This document shows, piece after piece, positions 18,878 to 29,400 of a stretch of DNA of 64,000 nucleotides (within the stretch, counting starts at the first letter, position 1; every line of letters starts with the position of its first letter). The notes under the pieces were generated by a model. That model was not told the DNA's origin, did not search any database, and worked only from the letters and a program-made list of their open reading frames with translations. A program made the translations under genes and the position numbers. Source of the stretch: Methylobacter tundripaludum (lineage in GTDB: Bacteria > Pseudomonadota > Gammaproteobacteria > Methylococcales > Methylomonadaceae); NCBI RefSeq assembly GCF_002934365.1, contig NZ_PTIY01000012.1, positions 61,978-125,977 on the forward strand, in the 5' to 3' direction.

Positions 18878-19048
18878 ATGACAAAAACTGCTTTTTTCCC
18901 AAGGCTGCTCGTTTGCATTTTAGTCTTGATAATATTGATCATTTTACACGTCATACCGCTGCCGATATTGGAGGTGCTGATTTTGTTCGTGATGGTTTTC
19001 CGCCCGCGCTGGTTTAAGAATTTGGTTGACCAGATTTATAACGAATAA
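18878..19048 (+). CDS. Small single-helix membrane protein (56 aa)
   Basis: CAGGAG lies 7 bp before this ATG, and the frame encodes MTKTAFFPRLLVCILVLIIL, continuing with a hydrophobic run and a basic end (FRPRWFKNLVDQIYNE). One or two membrane segments are predicted. It resembles small DUF-type membrane proteins seen near respiratory or cell-envelope genes, but I do not recognise it. Stop is TAA. The good ribosome binding site and composition support a real gene. Confidence 0.6.
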   Translation: MTKTAFFPRLLVCILVLIILIILHVIPLPILEVLILFVMVFRPRWFKNLVDQIYNE

Positions 19049-19456
19049 TGGGTGAAAAGGGGATGGAGTATAAATTGATCAAGGAAAAATGCCCCGTAGA
19101 ACTTGCGTATGATATGTGGGCGTACCCTACGCGGCTTTGCGGGGCGGAATGTCGGACGCCGTTCCCATCGTGGGAGTAACGGTCGGTAACCGTCCAATCC
19201 TGGAGTATCGAAAATCTACCCGTCGAGAGGGGAAGAATGGCTGCACTCCAGAACCGTCATGAGGGGGAGGTATGAACGGCTACCGGGGAGCATTGTATTG
19301 CCTGAAGCTTTCAAGAACCTTTCAGCGAATGGCACGGTTTTTCATTCCGGGAATTGAACAACGGTGCAAGCGGGGATATGTCGATTTGGAGTGCAAGCTC
19401 CTCTGACATGAAATAAAAAACCGCTTATTGGCTTGGATGGTGCGTGGTCTGAAAAA
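19049..19456. other. 400-bp gap, possibly structured, no gene seen
   Basis: Between the small membrane gene and the UbiB-like gene no reading frame is convincing. The stretch 19131–19400 is GC-richer than most gaps and has short complementary pieces (TTCCCATCGTGGGA, GGTCGGTAACCGTCC, GGAGTGCAAGCTCC), so a structured RNA or intron remnant is possible. I could not match it to a known RNA family. Confidence 0.35.
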
Positions 19457-21133
19457 TCATTGCCCGCTTTTCCATATGGAAAGCAGCAGCCAGATGCCTC
19501 CGATCGTGGCAAAAGAGTAGCCCAAAAATCCGAAGGCAGGCAGGCCGAATAGCTCCGGCCCGCCTTTTACGGTCATGATAATGGAGGAACCGATAATCAG
19601 CGCCGCAGTCACGATGCCCATGGTTAACCGGCTGATCGCATTATCAATGTTATGAACATATTGGTCGAGACGCCTGACGGTAATATCGACTTGAACGGCC
19701 CCTTTTCTGGAGGCACGCAGCAGTTTACGCAGGTCTTTCGGCAAGCTGGATAAAAGATCGGCGACGCTGACCAGGTTGCGCCAGCCCCGTCTGGCAAGCG
19801 CCTCCGGCCTGTAACGTTCCATCATGGCTCTCTGGACATAGGGCGCGGAAAAGACCAGCGTATTAAAATCCGGGTTAAGCTGCCTGCCGAGACCGTCCAG
19901 GGTGATATAAGTCTTGATCAGCAGGGCGAGATCGGCGGGCAATATCAGTTTATGGTCCCTTAGCAGCGCCATCAAGTCGCCCATCATCGCGGTAAGGCTT
20001 AAATCCTTCAGCGCCAGCGAGCTGTATTGATCGACAAAGGCTTCTATCTCAATGGTGAGCACTTGCTCATCGGTATAAATATTGTCCGACCAGTCTTCCA
20101 GTATCTCGGCCACTTTAACCGGCAGGTGATTGGTCATGCCGTACAACAGGCTGACAACCTGTTCCCTGCGCTCCTCGGTCAGGCGTCCGACCATGCCGAA
20201 ATCGATGAATGCGAGCTTGTTATCCGGCAGATAAAACACATTGCCCGCATGCGGGTCGGCATGAAAAAAGCCGTCTTCTATGATCATCTTGATGATCGCC
20301 CGGGTGCCGCGGTCAGCCAGCAGTTTTCTGTCCAGTCCCGCTTGGTCCAGCGCAGCCAGATCCCTGCCTTGAATGCCTTGAATATACTCCTGTACATTGA
20401 GCCGTTCGCCGGTCCATTGCCAATAGACAGTAGGAATCTTGATGTTGGGATCGCCGGCCAGATTGACGGCTACCCGTTCCGCGTTTCTGCATTCGGCGGC
20501 AAGGTCGAGTTCCCGGCGCAAGGACTGGTTAAACTGGCGGAGGACTTCTTTCAGATGAAACCTTCGGACTTCCTCTGATTCGGATTCGGCAATATCGATA
20601 ATGCGCTGTAAAAGGCGTAAATCGGCTTCGATGATTTTGCGCAGGCCGGGTCTGCGGATTTTCAAGATAACCAGCGTCCCGTCTTTCAGCGTAGCCTTAT
20701 GAACCTGGGCAATCGATGCCGCCGCAAGGGCTTGTGTCTCGACGCTTAAAAAAAACTCGTCAATGTTGCCGCCGAGATCTTCTTCAAGCTGGGGCAACAA
20801 CTCTTCAAAGGGGATGGGGGGCGCCTGATCCTGAAGTTTTTCAAATTCGGCAATATATTGAGGCGGGAATAAATCGACGCGCGTCGCAAGAATTTGCCCT
20901 AATTTGATGAAGGTAGGTCCAAGCTCTTCGAGTACGCGGCGCACGCGCTGCGGCGTGTCGAGCTTTGCAAACTCTTCGGCATGCTGCCAATGCAGCACCC
21001 GGCCTGCGCTCTCCAATACCTTGCCCATCCCCAGGCTGCGAACAAAGCTGCCGAATCCATAGCGGATTAATACGGTTGCAATATCTTGAATCCTGCCCAG
21101 GTCCCTCGCCGCGTTTAACATTTCCCATAACAT
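19457..21133 (-). CDS. UbiB/ABC1-family atypical kinase
   Basis: This 558-residue protein is a member of the UbiB/COQ8 family, whose ATPase activity supports ubiquinone biosynthesis or lipid/quinone handling at the membrane. The family KxGQ motif is in LGPTFIKLGQILATR, followed by the Ala-rich loop AAASIAQVHKA (in place of a Gly-rich loop), ILKIRRPG, HADPHAGNVFYL with the catalytic Asp/Asn, and AFIDFGMVGR (the DFG). Two membrane helices close the protein. It is translated after the DUF6781-like gene with 16 bp between, and no ubi genes are near, so it may be a paralog rather than UbiB itself. Confidence 0.88.
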   Translation of the reverse strand: MLWEMLNAARDLGRIQDIATVLIRYGFGSFVRSLGMGKVLESAGRVLHWQHAEEFAKLDTPQRVRRVLEELGPTFIKLGQILATRVDLFPPQYIAEFEKLQDQAPPIPFEELLPQLEEDLGGNIDEFFLSVETQALAAASIAQVHKATLKDGTLVILKIRRPGLRKIIEADLRLLQRIIDIAESESEEVRRFHLKEVLRQFNQSLRRELDLAAECRNAERVAVNLAGDPNIKIPTVYWQWTGERLNVQEYIQGIQGRDLAALDQAGLDRKLLADRGTRAIIKMIIEDGFFHADPHAGNVFYLPDNKLAFIDFGMVGRLTEERREQVVSLLYGMTNHLPVKVAEILEDWSDNIYTDEQVLTIEIEAFVDQYSSLALKDLSLTAMMGDLMALLRDHKLILPADLALLIKTYITLDGLGRQLNPDFNTLVFSAPYVQRAMMERYRPEALARRGWRNLVSVADLLSSLPKDLRKLLRASRKGAVQVDITVRRLDQYVHNIDNAISRLTMGIVTAALIIGSSIIMTVKGGPELFGLPAFGFLGYSFATIGGIWLLLSIWKSGQ

Positions 21134-21149
21134 GCTGCGCTGTTGAACC

Positions 21150-21785
21150 TTATTTGTTGGAATGGGACGGCTTCAGGCTTTCAGCGATGCCCAATAAAAT
21201 ACCGCTGCCTATTTGCGCCAAAGTGGACGTTGTGGCGACCGTGCTTGAAATGATGATGTCCTTGCTTATTTTCGGCAAATCTTTCAGCGCATCCAAGGCA
21301 ATTAAAGTTTGTTCGCCGACTGACGTTCCGTTTTGCCGCGTATGGGCGATAAAATCGCCGATGATGTCGGCAACAACCTGATTACTGTCTTTGGCGACTT
21401 TCTCCAGGGTGTCGATAAACATCCCCTCCATATCCTGTATGTCTTTGATGGCATCATTAAAATCATGTTCGGAATACTCGGCGACTTTGGACGCGGCCTC
21501 TTCAACAGCCAATGCCGATGCTTCCGCGGCAGTCGCCAACGCATCGTCCAATGCTGTGGCCGCCTGCATAAAGACCTCTTTGCCGTGCTTGCCATGATCG
21601 GTCATGCCCTCATTAGTGCCTTTAATGACCGCTTCAGTGACACTTTTGATATTTTCAATATCCAGTTGCCGCTTTGTCAGCGCTTTCAGGGTTATATCCT
21701 TAACTTGCTGATGAACATCATCTCCCGATTTAACCGCTGCCCGGACGGCGTCTTTAACATCTTGTTGTTGGTTTGTTTCAGTCAT
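21150..21785 (-). CDS. DUF6781-like helical protein
   Basis: This 211-residue, largely helical and acidic protein (DVKDAVRAAVKSGDDVHQQVKDITLKAL…) has long amphipathic helices and an Ala/Gly-rich hydrophobic segment near the C-terminus (TLAQIGSGILLGIAESL). From memory it fits DUF6781, known mainly in methylotrophic and related proteobacteria. It looks phasin-like in composition. GGAG lies 8 bp before the ATG at 21785; the frame is open a little further upstream. It is the first gene of a pair with the UbiB-like kinase, so a quinone or lipid context is possible. Confidence 0.65.
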   Translation of the reverse strand: MTETNQQQDVKDAVRAAVKSGDDVHQQVKDITLKALTKRQLDIENIKSVTEAVIKGTNEGMTDHGKHGKEVFMQAATALDDALATAAEASALAVEEAASKVAEYSEHDFNDAIKDIQDMEGMFIDTLEKVAKDSNQVVADIIGDFIAHTRQNGTSVGEQTLIALDALKDLPKISKDIIISSTVATTSTLAQIGSGILLGIAESLKPSHSNK

Positions 21786-21939
21786 CGTTATTCTCCAGAT
21801 CAATATGAAAAACTTTTCGTAAATGGTTTTAAAAAAGGAAACTACATTCGATGTAACGTTCTAAAAATATCGTCAATCAGGCCTATACAATGGATGAAAG
21901 TCAGACCACCTATTCTATAGATTCATTTTGTACTCAAGA

Positions 21940-22917
21940 TCATGAAGTATCGGGGCTACTCAGTGTATCCGATTCGGAATTGAGGCGGATGCATTTCTCC
22001 CTGGCTGAAGCCGGCGCGTACAGAAAATCTTTGCAAGCTGAATTTTCTTTATCGGTCTCGCAGGATTTATGTCTTTCGACGATCCAGCGGCGCTGAAAAT
22101 AGTCTAAAAAAAGATCCGGCATGTTCCACTTTTCCGACTCGAAAAAGTAACTGGTGTCGTGTTTCAGTTCAGACTGCCAATGCAAATAAGGCATTCTTCC
22201 TATCGGCTCGGACAGGTAAAAACTGTTAAAAACCTCCAGGGTTTCTGATTTTTTGCGAAGAATAAAGAACAGAGGAACACTGGGTAAATTATCGTAATCA
22301 TAGGCAAAAACGCCCAATGTGCCGCTGTCCTTCTCATTAATGCGTCCTGCTATATCTTTCAGCGATGTTAAAAACAAGCGGTTATATTGTCTGAACTCCT
22401 CGACGCCGAAACCTATTATTTCATTCGCATAGAGTTCCGGCGTGGGGCAATCCTTTAAAATAAGCATCCTGAAATGAACGCCCCTTTTAATGGCGAGTTC
22501 AAACTCCCGGCAATAATGCCTGTAACGCGGATCAAAGATGATTAACCAATAAACATAATCGCCGGGATACAGACTGTGCATGATTTCTGAAAAATCCAGT
22601 TCTTTCTCGGTTATGCCTAAAAACCCCCGTTTCTTGGCATTGATAACCGTCCCATCGATATATCGGGTCAGTACGCTGTGAAATATCTTTTCGGTTTCTC
22701 TACGTTCTTCGGTAGCAATGATCCAGTGATGGAAAAAACCCACTGAAATGACCACCGACGTGAATAAGCCAAACTCAGAGATAATTTTTAGTATCCATGC
22801 GTATTCTTTGCTGCCGAGGTCGACAGCCAGAACGCCGAAAATCTTGTAAACGGTAAACCCGCCGAAAATAAGAACCAGCGCGAATAACCACTTCAGGATA
22901 TTAAGATTTGATGACAT
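21940..22917 (-). CDS. Membrane protein with PLD-like cytoplasmic region, function unknown
   Basis: Two membrane helices (residues about 9–30 and 45–70) are followed by a 250-residue soluble part. YVYWLIIFDPRYRHYCREFELAIKRGVHFRMLILKDCP resembles the beta-strand/helix module of phospholipase-D-fold proteins, yet no HKD motif is present, so a catalytic PLD is unlikely. The end is rich in charged residues. It is oriented with the DUF6781/UbiB-like pair but 150 bp away. I do not recognise the family. Confidence 0.55.
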   Translation of the reverse strand: MSSNLNILKWLFALVLIFGGFTVYKIFGVLAVDLGSKEYAWILKIISEFGLFTSVVISVGFFHHWIIATEERRETEKIFHSVLTRYIDGTVINAKKRGFLGITEKELDFSEIMHSLYPGDYVYWLIIFDPRYRHYCREFELAIKRGVHFRMLILKDCPTPELYANEIIGFGVEEFRQYNRLFLTSLKDIAGRINEKDSGTLGVFAYDYDNLPSVPLFFILRKKSETLEVFNSFYLSEPIGRMPYLHWQSELKHDTSYFFESEKWNMPDLFLDYFQRRWIVERHKSCETDKENSACKDFLYAPASAREKCIRLNSESDTLSSPDTS

Positions 22918-22945
22918 CTTTATGACTCCCCCGGTTTAATTACTA

Positions 22946-22971
22946 TCATTCCCACGCTTCGGCGCAGGAAT
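22946..22971. repeat. Short palindrome CATTCCCACGC / CGCAGGAATG
   Basis: CATTCCCACGCTTCGGCGCAGGAATG-like unit with near-complementary ends; a related copy (TCCCCACGCCAAAGCGTGAGAA) lies at 37265–37286 inside the gas vesicle island. This is a known style of intergenic repeat. Confidence 0.6.
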
Positions 22972-22999
22972 GTCCCCTGGGCGCTCCGATGCGGTAATT

Positions 23000-23113
23000 A
23001 GGGAAGCGCTGAACAAAATGCTTCCGTTCATGATTCGACAGGCTCACCACGAACGGAATCAATACGTTACCGTTCGTCCTGAGCCTGTCGAAGGACTAAA
23101 TCAGCGCTTCCTT
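23000..23113. repeat. MITE-like REP pair
   Basis: Outer 12–13-bp inverted ends (AGGGAAGCGCTGA and TCAGCGCTTCCTT) enclose two opposed REP units, GATTCGACAGGCTCACCACG and CGTTCGTCCTGAGCCTGTCG. The right end covers the stop codon of ahcY. The inner right half recurs at 47928–47961. Confidence 0.75.
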
Positions 23114-24374
23114 AGGTGCCTTCTTTCCAGGACGACAGATAAGCCTGTTGTTCCGGGCTTAAGCTGTCAATACTGAGGCCCATCGCCGCCAGTTTCATGA
23201 CGGCGACCCGTTGGTCAATATCCGCCGGCACCGGATGCACGGTGTGCTCAAGGCCGGCGCCGTGCCGCCACAAATAGGCAACGCTCAAGGCCTGATTGGC
23301 AAAACTCATATCCATGACCGTTGCCGGATGGCCTTCCGCAGCCGCCAGGTTGACCAGCCGCCCTTCGGCCAGCAGCCGGACGGTGCGCCCGTCTTTAAGC
23401 TGATAGGCTTCGACGCTGGTGCGCGGGCGGTGTTTTTTTACGGCCAGTTTTTCCAGTGCCGGAATGTTGATTTCGACATTGAAATGCCCGGAATTGGCGA
23501 TCACGCAGCCGTCCTTGATGACTTCAAAATGCGCGTGATCCAGCACATGCTTGTCGCCGGTTGCGGTAACGATAAAATCCGAAATAGCGGCGGCTTCAAG
23601 CAGGGGCGTCACGCGGAAGCCGTCCATGGCGGCTTCCAGCGCTTTTAACGGATCAACTTCGGTGATGATGACCTGCGCGCCGTGGCCTTTGGCGCGCATT
23701 GCGATGCCGCGCCCGCACCAACCGTAGCCTGCAACTGTGAAGGTCTTGCCGGCCAGCAGGATATTGGTCGCGCGAATAATGCCGTCCAGCGTGCTTTGTC
23801 CGGTGCCGTAACGGTTGTCGAACAGGTGTTTGGTCATTGCGTCATTGACCGCAATGACCGGGAATTTGAGCGCCTTGTCCGCCGCCATCGCGCGCAGGCG
23901 AATTACGCCGGTGGTGGTTTCTTCGGTGCCGCCGATCATTTCAGCCAACAAGTCGTTGCGGTTTTTATGCAGTTCGCTGACCAAGTCTGCGCCGTCATCC
24001 ATCGTCAGTTGCGGATGATGATCCAGCGCCCTGGCTATATGCCGGTAATAAGTGTCGCTGTTCTCGCCGCGAATGGCGAAGGTGGGGATCTGATAATGCC
24101 GCACCAGCGCGGCGGCGACATCATCCTGGGTGCTGAGCGGATTGCTGGCGCATAACACCAGCTCCGCGCCGCCCGCTTTCAGGATGCGGGCCAGGTTGGC
24201 GGTTTCCGTCGTGATGTGCAGGCAGCCGCTGATCCGCGCACCGGCCAATGGCCGTTCTTCGGCAAAACGATCATGGATGATGCGCAGTACCGGCATTTCA
24301 GTCAGCGCCCATTCAATGCGCTCGCGTCCCTGATCGGCCAGCGAAGAGTCTTTAATGTCATGGTGGATATTCAT
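23112..24374 (-). CDS. ahcY: S-adenosylhomocysteine hydrolase (short form)
   Basis: AhcY splits S-adenosylhomocysteine to adenosine and homocysteine and so relieves product inhibition of methyltransferases. Visible marks: [21 protein letters not shown], the [13 protein letters not shown] and [18 protein letters not shown] segments, and the NAD-binding [20 protein letters not shown]. At 420 residues it lacks the roughly 40-residue insertion of the usual proteobacterial enzyme and ends without KPDHYRY, so it belongs to the short Thermotoga/archaeal-type group. The ATG at 24374 is preceded by AGGTG; an in-frame GTG at 24386 overlaps the pcm stop. Coupled to pcm. Confidence 0.94.
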   Translation of the reverse strand: MNIHHDIKDSSLADQGRERIEWALTEMPVLRIIHDRFAEERPLAGARISGCLHITTETANLARILKAGGAELVLCASNPLSTQDDVAAALVRHYQIPTFAIRGENSDTYYRHIARALDHHPQLTMDDGADLVSELHKNRNDLLAEMIGGTEETTTGVIRLRAMAADKALKFPVIAVNDAMTKHLFDNRYGTGQSTLDGIIRATNILLAGKTFTVAGYGWCGRGIAMRAKGHGAQVIITEVDPLKALEAAMDGFRVTPLLEAAAISDFIVTATGDKHVLDHAHFEVIKDGCVIANSGHFNVEINIPALEKLAVKKHRPRTSVEAYQLKDGRTVRLLAEGRLVNLAAAEGHPATVMDMSFANQALSVAYLWRHGAGLEHTVHPVPADIDQRVAVMKLAAMGLSIDSLSPEQQAYLSSWKEGT

Positions 24375-24382
24375 GGTACTGA

Positions 24383-25081
24383 TCACCTGTGTCCTGAATT
24401 TAAGGCGGCGCTGGCGTTTGTTTCTTCGTCGTCTCCGCCGGTCAGCGGCACAAAACTGACGCCAAGAATAGTGCGGGTCTCAGTCTCGCCGCTGGCTTTT
24501 TTTTCTAAAACCATCAGCTCCTGGTAACTGTAAGGCAATCCCACCGGTATGACCAGCCGGGCGCCGGGGCGCAGTTGGTCGATCAGGGCCGGTGGAATAT
24601 AAGGTGCGGCGGCGGTCACGATGATGCCGTCAAACGGCGCATATTCCGGCCAGCCTGAGTGGCCGTCGCCGGTGCGCACCGTGATATTGCCGTAGCCCAG
24701 CTTTTTGAGTCGGCGGCGCGCTTTTTCGGACAGCTCCGGTATGATTTCAAGCGAATAAACCTGCTTAACCAAGTTTGAAAGAACGGCCGCCTGATAGCCG
24801 GAACCTGTGCCGATTTCCAGGACGGTATCGCCGGGCTTGGTGTTCAATAAATCGCTCATCAGCGCCACAATATAGGGCTGGGAAATGGTCTGTCCCGAAC
24901 CGATCGGCGCGGGTCCGTTATCGTAGGCGAGGAAGCGGAAATCCGCAGGCACGAACTCATGTCTCGGCACTTGTTTGATGGCCGCCATGACCCTGTCGTC
25001 CAATGCATCCTTGCCGATCAGATGACGGGTCAGGTTAACTTCCATTTCAATATCGTTCAACATGCGTTGCAGATCGTTCAT
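24383..25081 (-). CDS. pcm: Protein-L-isoaspartate O-methyltransferase (cytosolic)
   Basis: PCMT methylates isoaspartyl residues in aged proteins using SAM. The 232-residue protein has [38 protein letters not shown], the SAM motif [16 protein letters not shown] and the [14 protein letters not shown] end. It lacks a signal peptide, in contrast to the paralog at 54144. The short overlap with ahcY makes biochemical sense: the product of PCMT, S-adenosylhomocysteine, is the substrate of AhcY. Confidence 0.95.
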   Translation of the reverse strand: MNDLQRMLNDIEMEVNLTRHLIGKDALDDRVMAAIKQVPRHEFVPADFRFLAYDNGPAPIGSGQTISQPYIVALMSDLLNTKPGDTVLEIGTGSGYQAAVLSNLVKQVYSLEIIPELSEKARRRLKKLGYGNITVRTGDGHSGWPEYAPFDGIIVTAAAPYIPPALIDQLRPGARLVIPVGLPYSYQELMVLEKKASGETETRTILGVSFVPLTGGDDEETNASAALNSGHR

Positions 25082-25248
25082 TAATTATGCTCCGGGGATG
25101 GATTATCGTTAAGCGGGCAGGGGACCGTTTTCTCCAGCAACACGAACCATGATTGCAACATAACGGTGGTGTATTTTCAATTGGAGACATTACTGATAGC
25201 TTAGAGCGGAAAGCCGTGGCAGAATCGGAATCAAACGAGGGGGAAGCA

Positions 25249-26274
25249 ATGAAAGCCATGGTATTGAAACAGCTCTGCGATCTTAAAGAAAACCAGGTTC
25301 CGCTGGAATTAACGGAGCTGCCCGTTCCGGTTCCCGGCGACCGGGCAATCCTGCTGAAAGTTTCGGCCTGCGGGGTTTGCCACACCGAACTGGACGAAAT
25401 TGAGGGACGGACGCCTCCACCGCGATTACCGATAGTGCCGGGGCATCAAGTAGTCGGGCGGGTCGAAGCGGTCGGCAACAAGGTAAATAGTATTAAAATA
25501 GGCGACAGGGTGGGAGTGGCCTGGATTTTTTCCGCTTGCGGCAAATGCAAATTCTGCTTGGCGGGCAATGAAAATCTGTGTCCGGTTTTTACTGCGACAG
25601 GTCGTGACGCCAATGGCGGTTACGCCCAATATATGACGGTTACGGCGGATTTCGCCTATGCCATCCCCGAGACATTTTCCGACGTACAGGCCGCACCGCT
25701 GCTTTGCGCCGGTGCAATCGGCTACCGCTCGTTGCGCCTGGCCGGGCTGAAGGACGGGCAACGGCTGGGACTGACCGGCTTTGGCGCATCGGCGCACCTG
25801 GTGTTGAAAATGGCGCAGCACCGGTATCCAAACAGCGAAATTTATGTGTTTGCGCGAAGCGCGAAGGAAAGGGCGTTTGCCGAGCAACTGGGGGCGGTGT
25901 GGAGCGGAGACACCGTGGAGCGGGCGCCCAATAAACTCGATTGCATCATCGATACCACCCCGGCATGGGAGCCTGTCGTTGAAGCCTTGGCGAACCTCGA
26001 ATCCGGCGGCAGGCTGGTGATTAATGCGATCCGCAAGGAAGGCGACAAGCACGGCCTGCTGAACCTGGATTATCCCTTGCATCTGTGGCAGGAAAAAGAG
26101 CTAAAGAGCGTCGCCAACATCACCCGGCGCGATGTAAAAGAATTTTTGACCATGGCCGCGGAAATGAAGCTCCAGCCGGAGGTTCAGGTGTTTGCATTGG
26201 AGCAGGCCAACAAGGCCTTGCTTGAGCTGAAGACAGGGAATATTCGCGGCGCGAAGGTGTTGAAAATTGATTAA
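25249..26274 (+). CDS. Zinc-dependent alcohol dehydrogenase (AdhP/'zinc-binding' family)
   Basis: This 341-residue medium-chain dehydrogenase has catalytic-zinc ligands in CGVCHTELDEIEG and GHQVVGRVEAVG, structural-zinc cysteines in SACGKCKFCLAGNENLC, and a nucleotide-binding GLTGFGASAHLVLKMA in place of the classical GxGxxG. This is the branch of 'zinc-binding alcohol dehydrogenase family' proteins. GAGGGGGAAGCA gives an excellent ribosome binding site for the ATG at 25249, although the frame is open to 25153. It is divergent from pcm and convergent with the glutamate dehydrogenase. Confidence 0.9.
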   Translation: MKAMVLKQLCDLKENQVPLELTELPVPVPGDRAILLKVSACGVCHTELDEIEGRTPPPRLPIVPGHQVVGRVEAVGNKVNSIKIGDRVGVAWIFSACGKCKFCLAGNENLCPVFTATGRDANGGYAQYMTVTADFAYAIPETFSDVQAAPLLCAGAIGYRSLRLAGLKDGQRLGLTGFGASAHLVLKMAQHRYPNSEIYVFARSAKERAFAEQLGAVWSGDTVERAPNKLDCIIDTTPAWEPVVEALANLESGGRLVINAIRKEGDKHGLLNLDYPLHLWQEKELKSVANITRRDVKEFLTMAAEMKLQPEVQVFALEQANKALLELKTGNIRGAKVLKID

Positions 26275-26309
26275 CTTGAAAACCGCAGTTGGGCGGATTG
26301 CACACGCAT

Positions 26310-26372
26310 GAGCATTCCAAAATCCCGTTCGCCCTTCGACAAGCTCAGGGCGAACGGGATTTTGGAATGCTC
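26310..26372. terminator. Perfect 25-bp hairpin between convergent genes
   Basis: GAGCATTCCAAAATCCCGTT plus CGCCC (26310–26334) is exactly complementary to 26348–26372 around the loop TTCGACAAGCTCA, which is a REP core. It is placed between the convergent ends of the alcohol dehydrogenase and glutamate dehydrogenase genes and probably stops transcription from both sides, without a U-tract. Confidence 0.7.
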
Positions 26373-26435
26373 AACTTAGGTTTTTAGGGTTAAGCGTACA
26401 GCACGGCAATGCGCCTTCTATAAGTTTCGGACAGA

Positions 26436-29400
26436 TTATTTCTTGCCGGCTACCGGATCAACGCCAACCAAATGCTGCAACTCTTTAGCCAAGGCGATAT
26501 ACGGAAACAGGTTAACCGGCACGGCGCTGTTGATTTCCTGGTAAATGCGCCGGTATCGGCTGATTTTATGTTTTTGGTCCGGCCGGTCGAAGTAATCGGT
26601 GCAGCTTTCGGCCTTGCTTGCGAGGATAGCCTTGATGGTAAGGCCCACCATGCGTTTGATGTCCTCTTGCAATTCATTCAATACCTTTCGTTCCCAATAA
26701 TCGTGCATCGGTAGCTTCGCCAACTGATCATAAACCGGGTACAAACCCAGATAGCCGGTGATTTCATTGAACAGTTTCAAAGTAGTGACAAAATCCTGGG
26801 CGGTTTCGGCGGCCAGCGAGACGATCAGCGGGAAATCGTCAAGGCTGGCTATAAACGCCATGTCCAGCGCCAGTTGCTCGGGGATGCCGTCTTGCCGGTA
26901 TTGCGCCAACTGCTCGGCAAACTCGGAACAATCGGTCTTGAAATATTGCTTATAGCCTTTTAGATAACGTTTATAGCAGTTGATGGTCTGATCGTTGGGC
27001 CGGATTTTTCTTCGTTGCATTAAGGCCCAGCGGCAAAAACCGGCCAATGTAGTTTCCAGCTGCATCAATAAGCGATATTGCTTATCGACCGGCGCGTTAT
27101 GGTCCAGCGCATTAATCGCCTGCCGCAACGCATCGCCGTCTAAAACCCGGTCGAAAGTCAGGTAACAGGTGACATGATCGAGTGTGCCGTCGCTGTCGGC
27201 GGCCAGGCTTAAAAAGCCGCAACCGGCTTGGTTGATGATTTTATTGCTGATCAGTGTGGCTTTGATTTCACCGGCCAAGGGATGGCTGGAAAGTTGGTCT
27301 GCGTATTGTGTGGCAAGCTGTTTCGGAAAATAGGCCTGCAAATAACAAGTGCAGCATTCTTCCTGCAGCAAGGCCGATTGATCCTGTATCAGCTGGGTCA
27401 GGTGCATTTTGCTTGCGGCCATCAGTACCGCAAGTTCAGGCCGGGTAATAAGCTGTCCGGGCCTGGACATCACGTCTTTGACGTGTGGAAAACATTCCGC
27501 GGCTCTATCGAAAGAACCGGCGGATTCCAACTGTTCGGCCAGTTGTAAAAAAACCGCCGGGTTTTCTTTGCAGCGCAGTTGTTCCAGCGACAAGCAAAGG
27601 CTTTGGGCGATATTGTCGGCCAGTACCAGACGGCAAACCTCCTCGGTCATGCTGATGAATAACGGTTGATAGTCGGCTATCAGACCTTTTTTTTGCAGAC
27701 CGGTCAGGAAGATTTTTAAATTCACCTCATGATCGGAGGAATCGACGCCCGCCGAGTTATCGACCGCATCGGTGTTAATGCGCCCGCCCTTCAGGCCGTA
27801 TTCAATGCGCGCTTTTTGGGTAAAGCCCAGATTGGCGCCTTCGCCAACGATGCCGGCGCGCAAGTCCGCCGCATTCACCCGCACGTTATCATTGGCCCGG
27901 TCGCCGACCTCTTCGTTCTTTTCGGTGCCGGCTTTGACATAAGTGCCGATACCGCCGAGCCATAATAATTCGACCTGAGCCGTCAGCAGGTAGCGGACCA
28001 GGGATTCGCCATCCAGTGTTTTGTAGCGGATGCCTAACCATTTTTTCAATTCGGCGGAAACCGGAATATCTTTGGCCGATCTTGGATAAACGCCGCCGCC
28101 CGCCGAAATAAGCGTCCGGTCGTAATCATTCCAGCTGGAGCCGGGCAACTCAAACAGGCGCTTGCGTTCATTAAATGCGGCATCGCCATCGGGCGGATTC
28201 GGGTCGATGAAAATATGCGATCCGCTAAAAGCCGCCAGCAACCGGATGTAGGGCGACATCAACATGCCGTTGCCGAACACGTCACCATCCATGCTGCCGA
28301 TGCCGACGACGGTAAATGCTTCGTGTTGTATGTCTTTGCCGGCAGGACGCAGGTAAGAGGGCTGATCAGGTGCGGCGGCTTTGTCTAATTCGCGAAAATG
28401 GCGTTTTACGCATTCCCAAGCGCCGCGAGCGGTAATACCCAACGCTTTGTGGTCGTAACCGTGAGAGCCCCCGCTGGCAAAGGCATCGCCCAGCCAGAAT
28501 TGATATTCCGCCGAAACGGCATTGGCGCTGTCCGAAAACTGCGCCGTGCCTTTATCGGCGGCGACGACAAGATAGGGGTCGGGATTATCGTAACAGACGA
28601 TGCTGTTGGGCTGGACGATCCTGTCGTCGACATAATTGTCGGTCAAATCAAGCAAGCCGCGGATGAAGGTGAGATAGGCTTTTTTCGCCGCTTCTTTGAC
28701 GTCCAGGCCGTTGCTTGACAACGAGTGCTTTAATCCGCTCTTTTTAAGCACGAAACCGCCTTTGGCTCCGGTCGGTATAATCAGCGCGTTTTTGCTGATC
28801 TGGGTTTGCATCAAGCCCAGAATTTCGGTCCTGAAATCATCGGGCCGGTCCGACCAGCGTATGCCGCCGCGGGAAATCTTTCCGTTGCGTAAATGTATGG
28901 CTTCCATATCCACCGAATGGACATAAATCTCGTTTTGCGGCTTTGGCGATGGCATATCGATGATGCCCAGGCTGTTAATTTTAAAAGCGATGAAATAATC
29001 CGGCCGGTCGCGGCGCAAATGAAAATTACAGCGCATGGTTGCGTCGATCAGGTTAAACAGGGTGCGCAGAATCCGGTCGTCATTAATATCGGAAACCGAG
29101 GCAATGCTGCTTAGCAACTGCAAACGCAACGGAAATAAAGCCTGTTCCTCCCGAATCATCGGGTCGTCCCAGTCGGGATTCGGCCTGAACCGTACCTCAA
29201 AGTAATTAAACAGGCCCAGCGCGGCCTGCGGGTTGTTAAGCAAGGCATGATGAACGCTGGCCCGGGTCGTTTGGTGGCCCAGTTGCAGGAAATAATTCCG
29301 GTAAGCCCTGAGCACGTCGATTTCCTGCCAGGTCATTCCGATCAGCACACACAGCTTGCTGAGCGCGTCGTTTTCGACCATGCCGTCCATCATCATCTGA

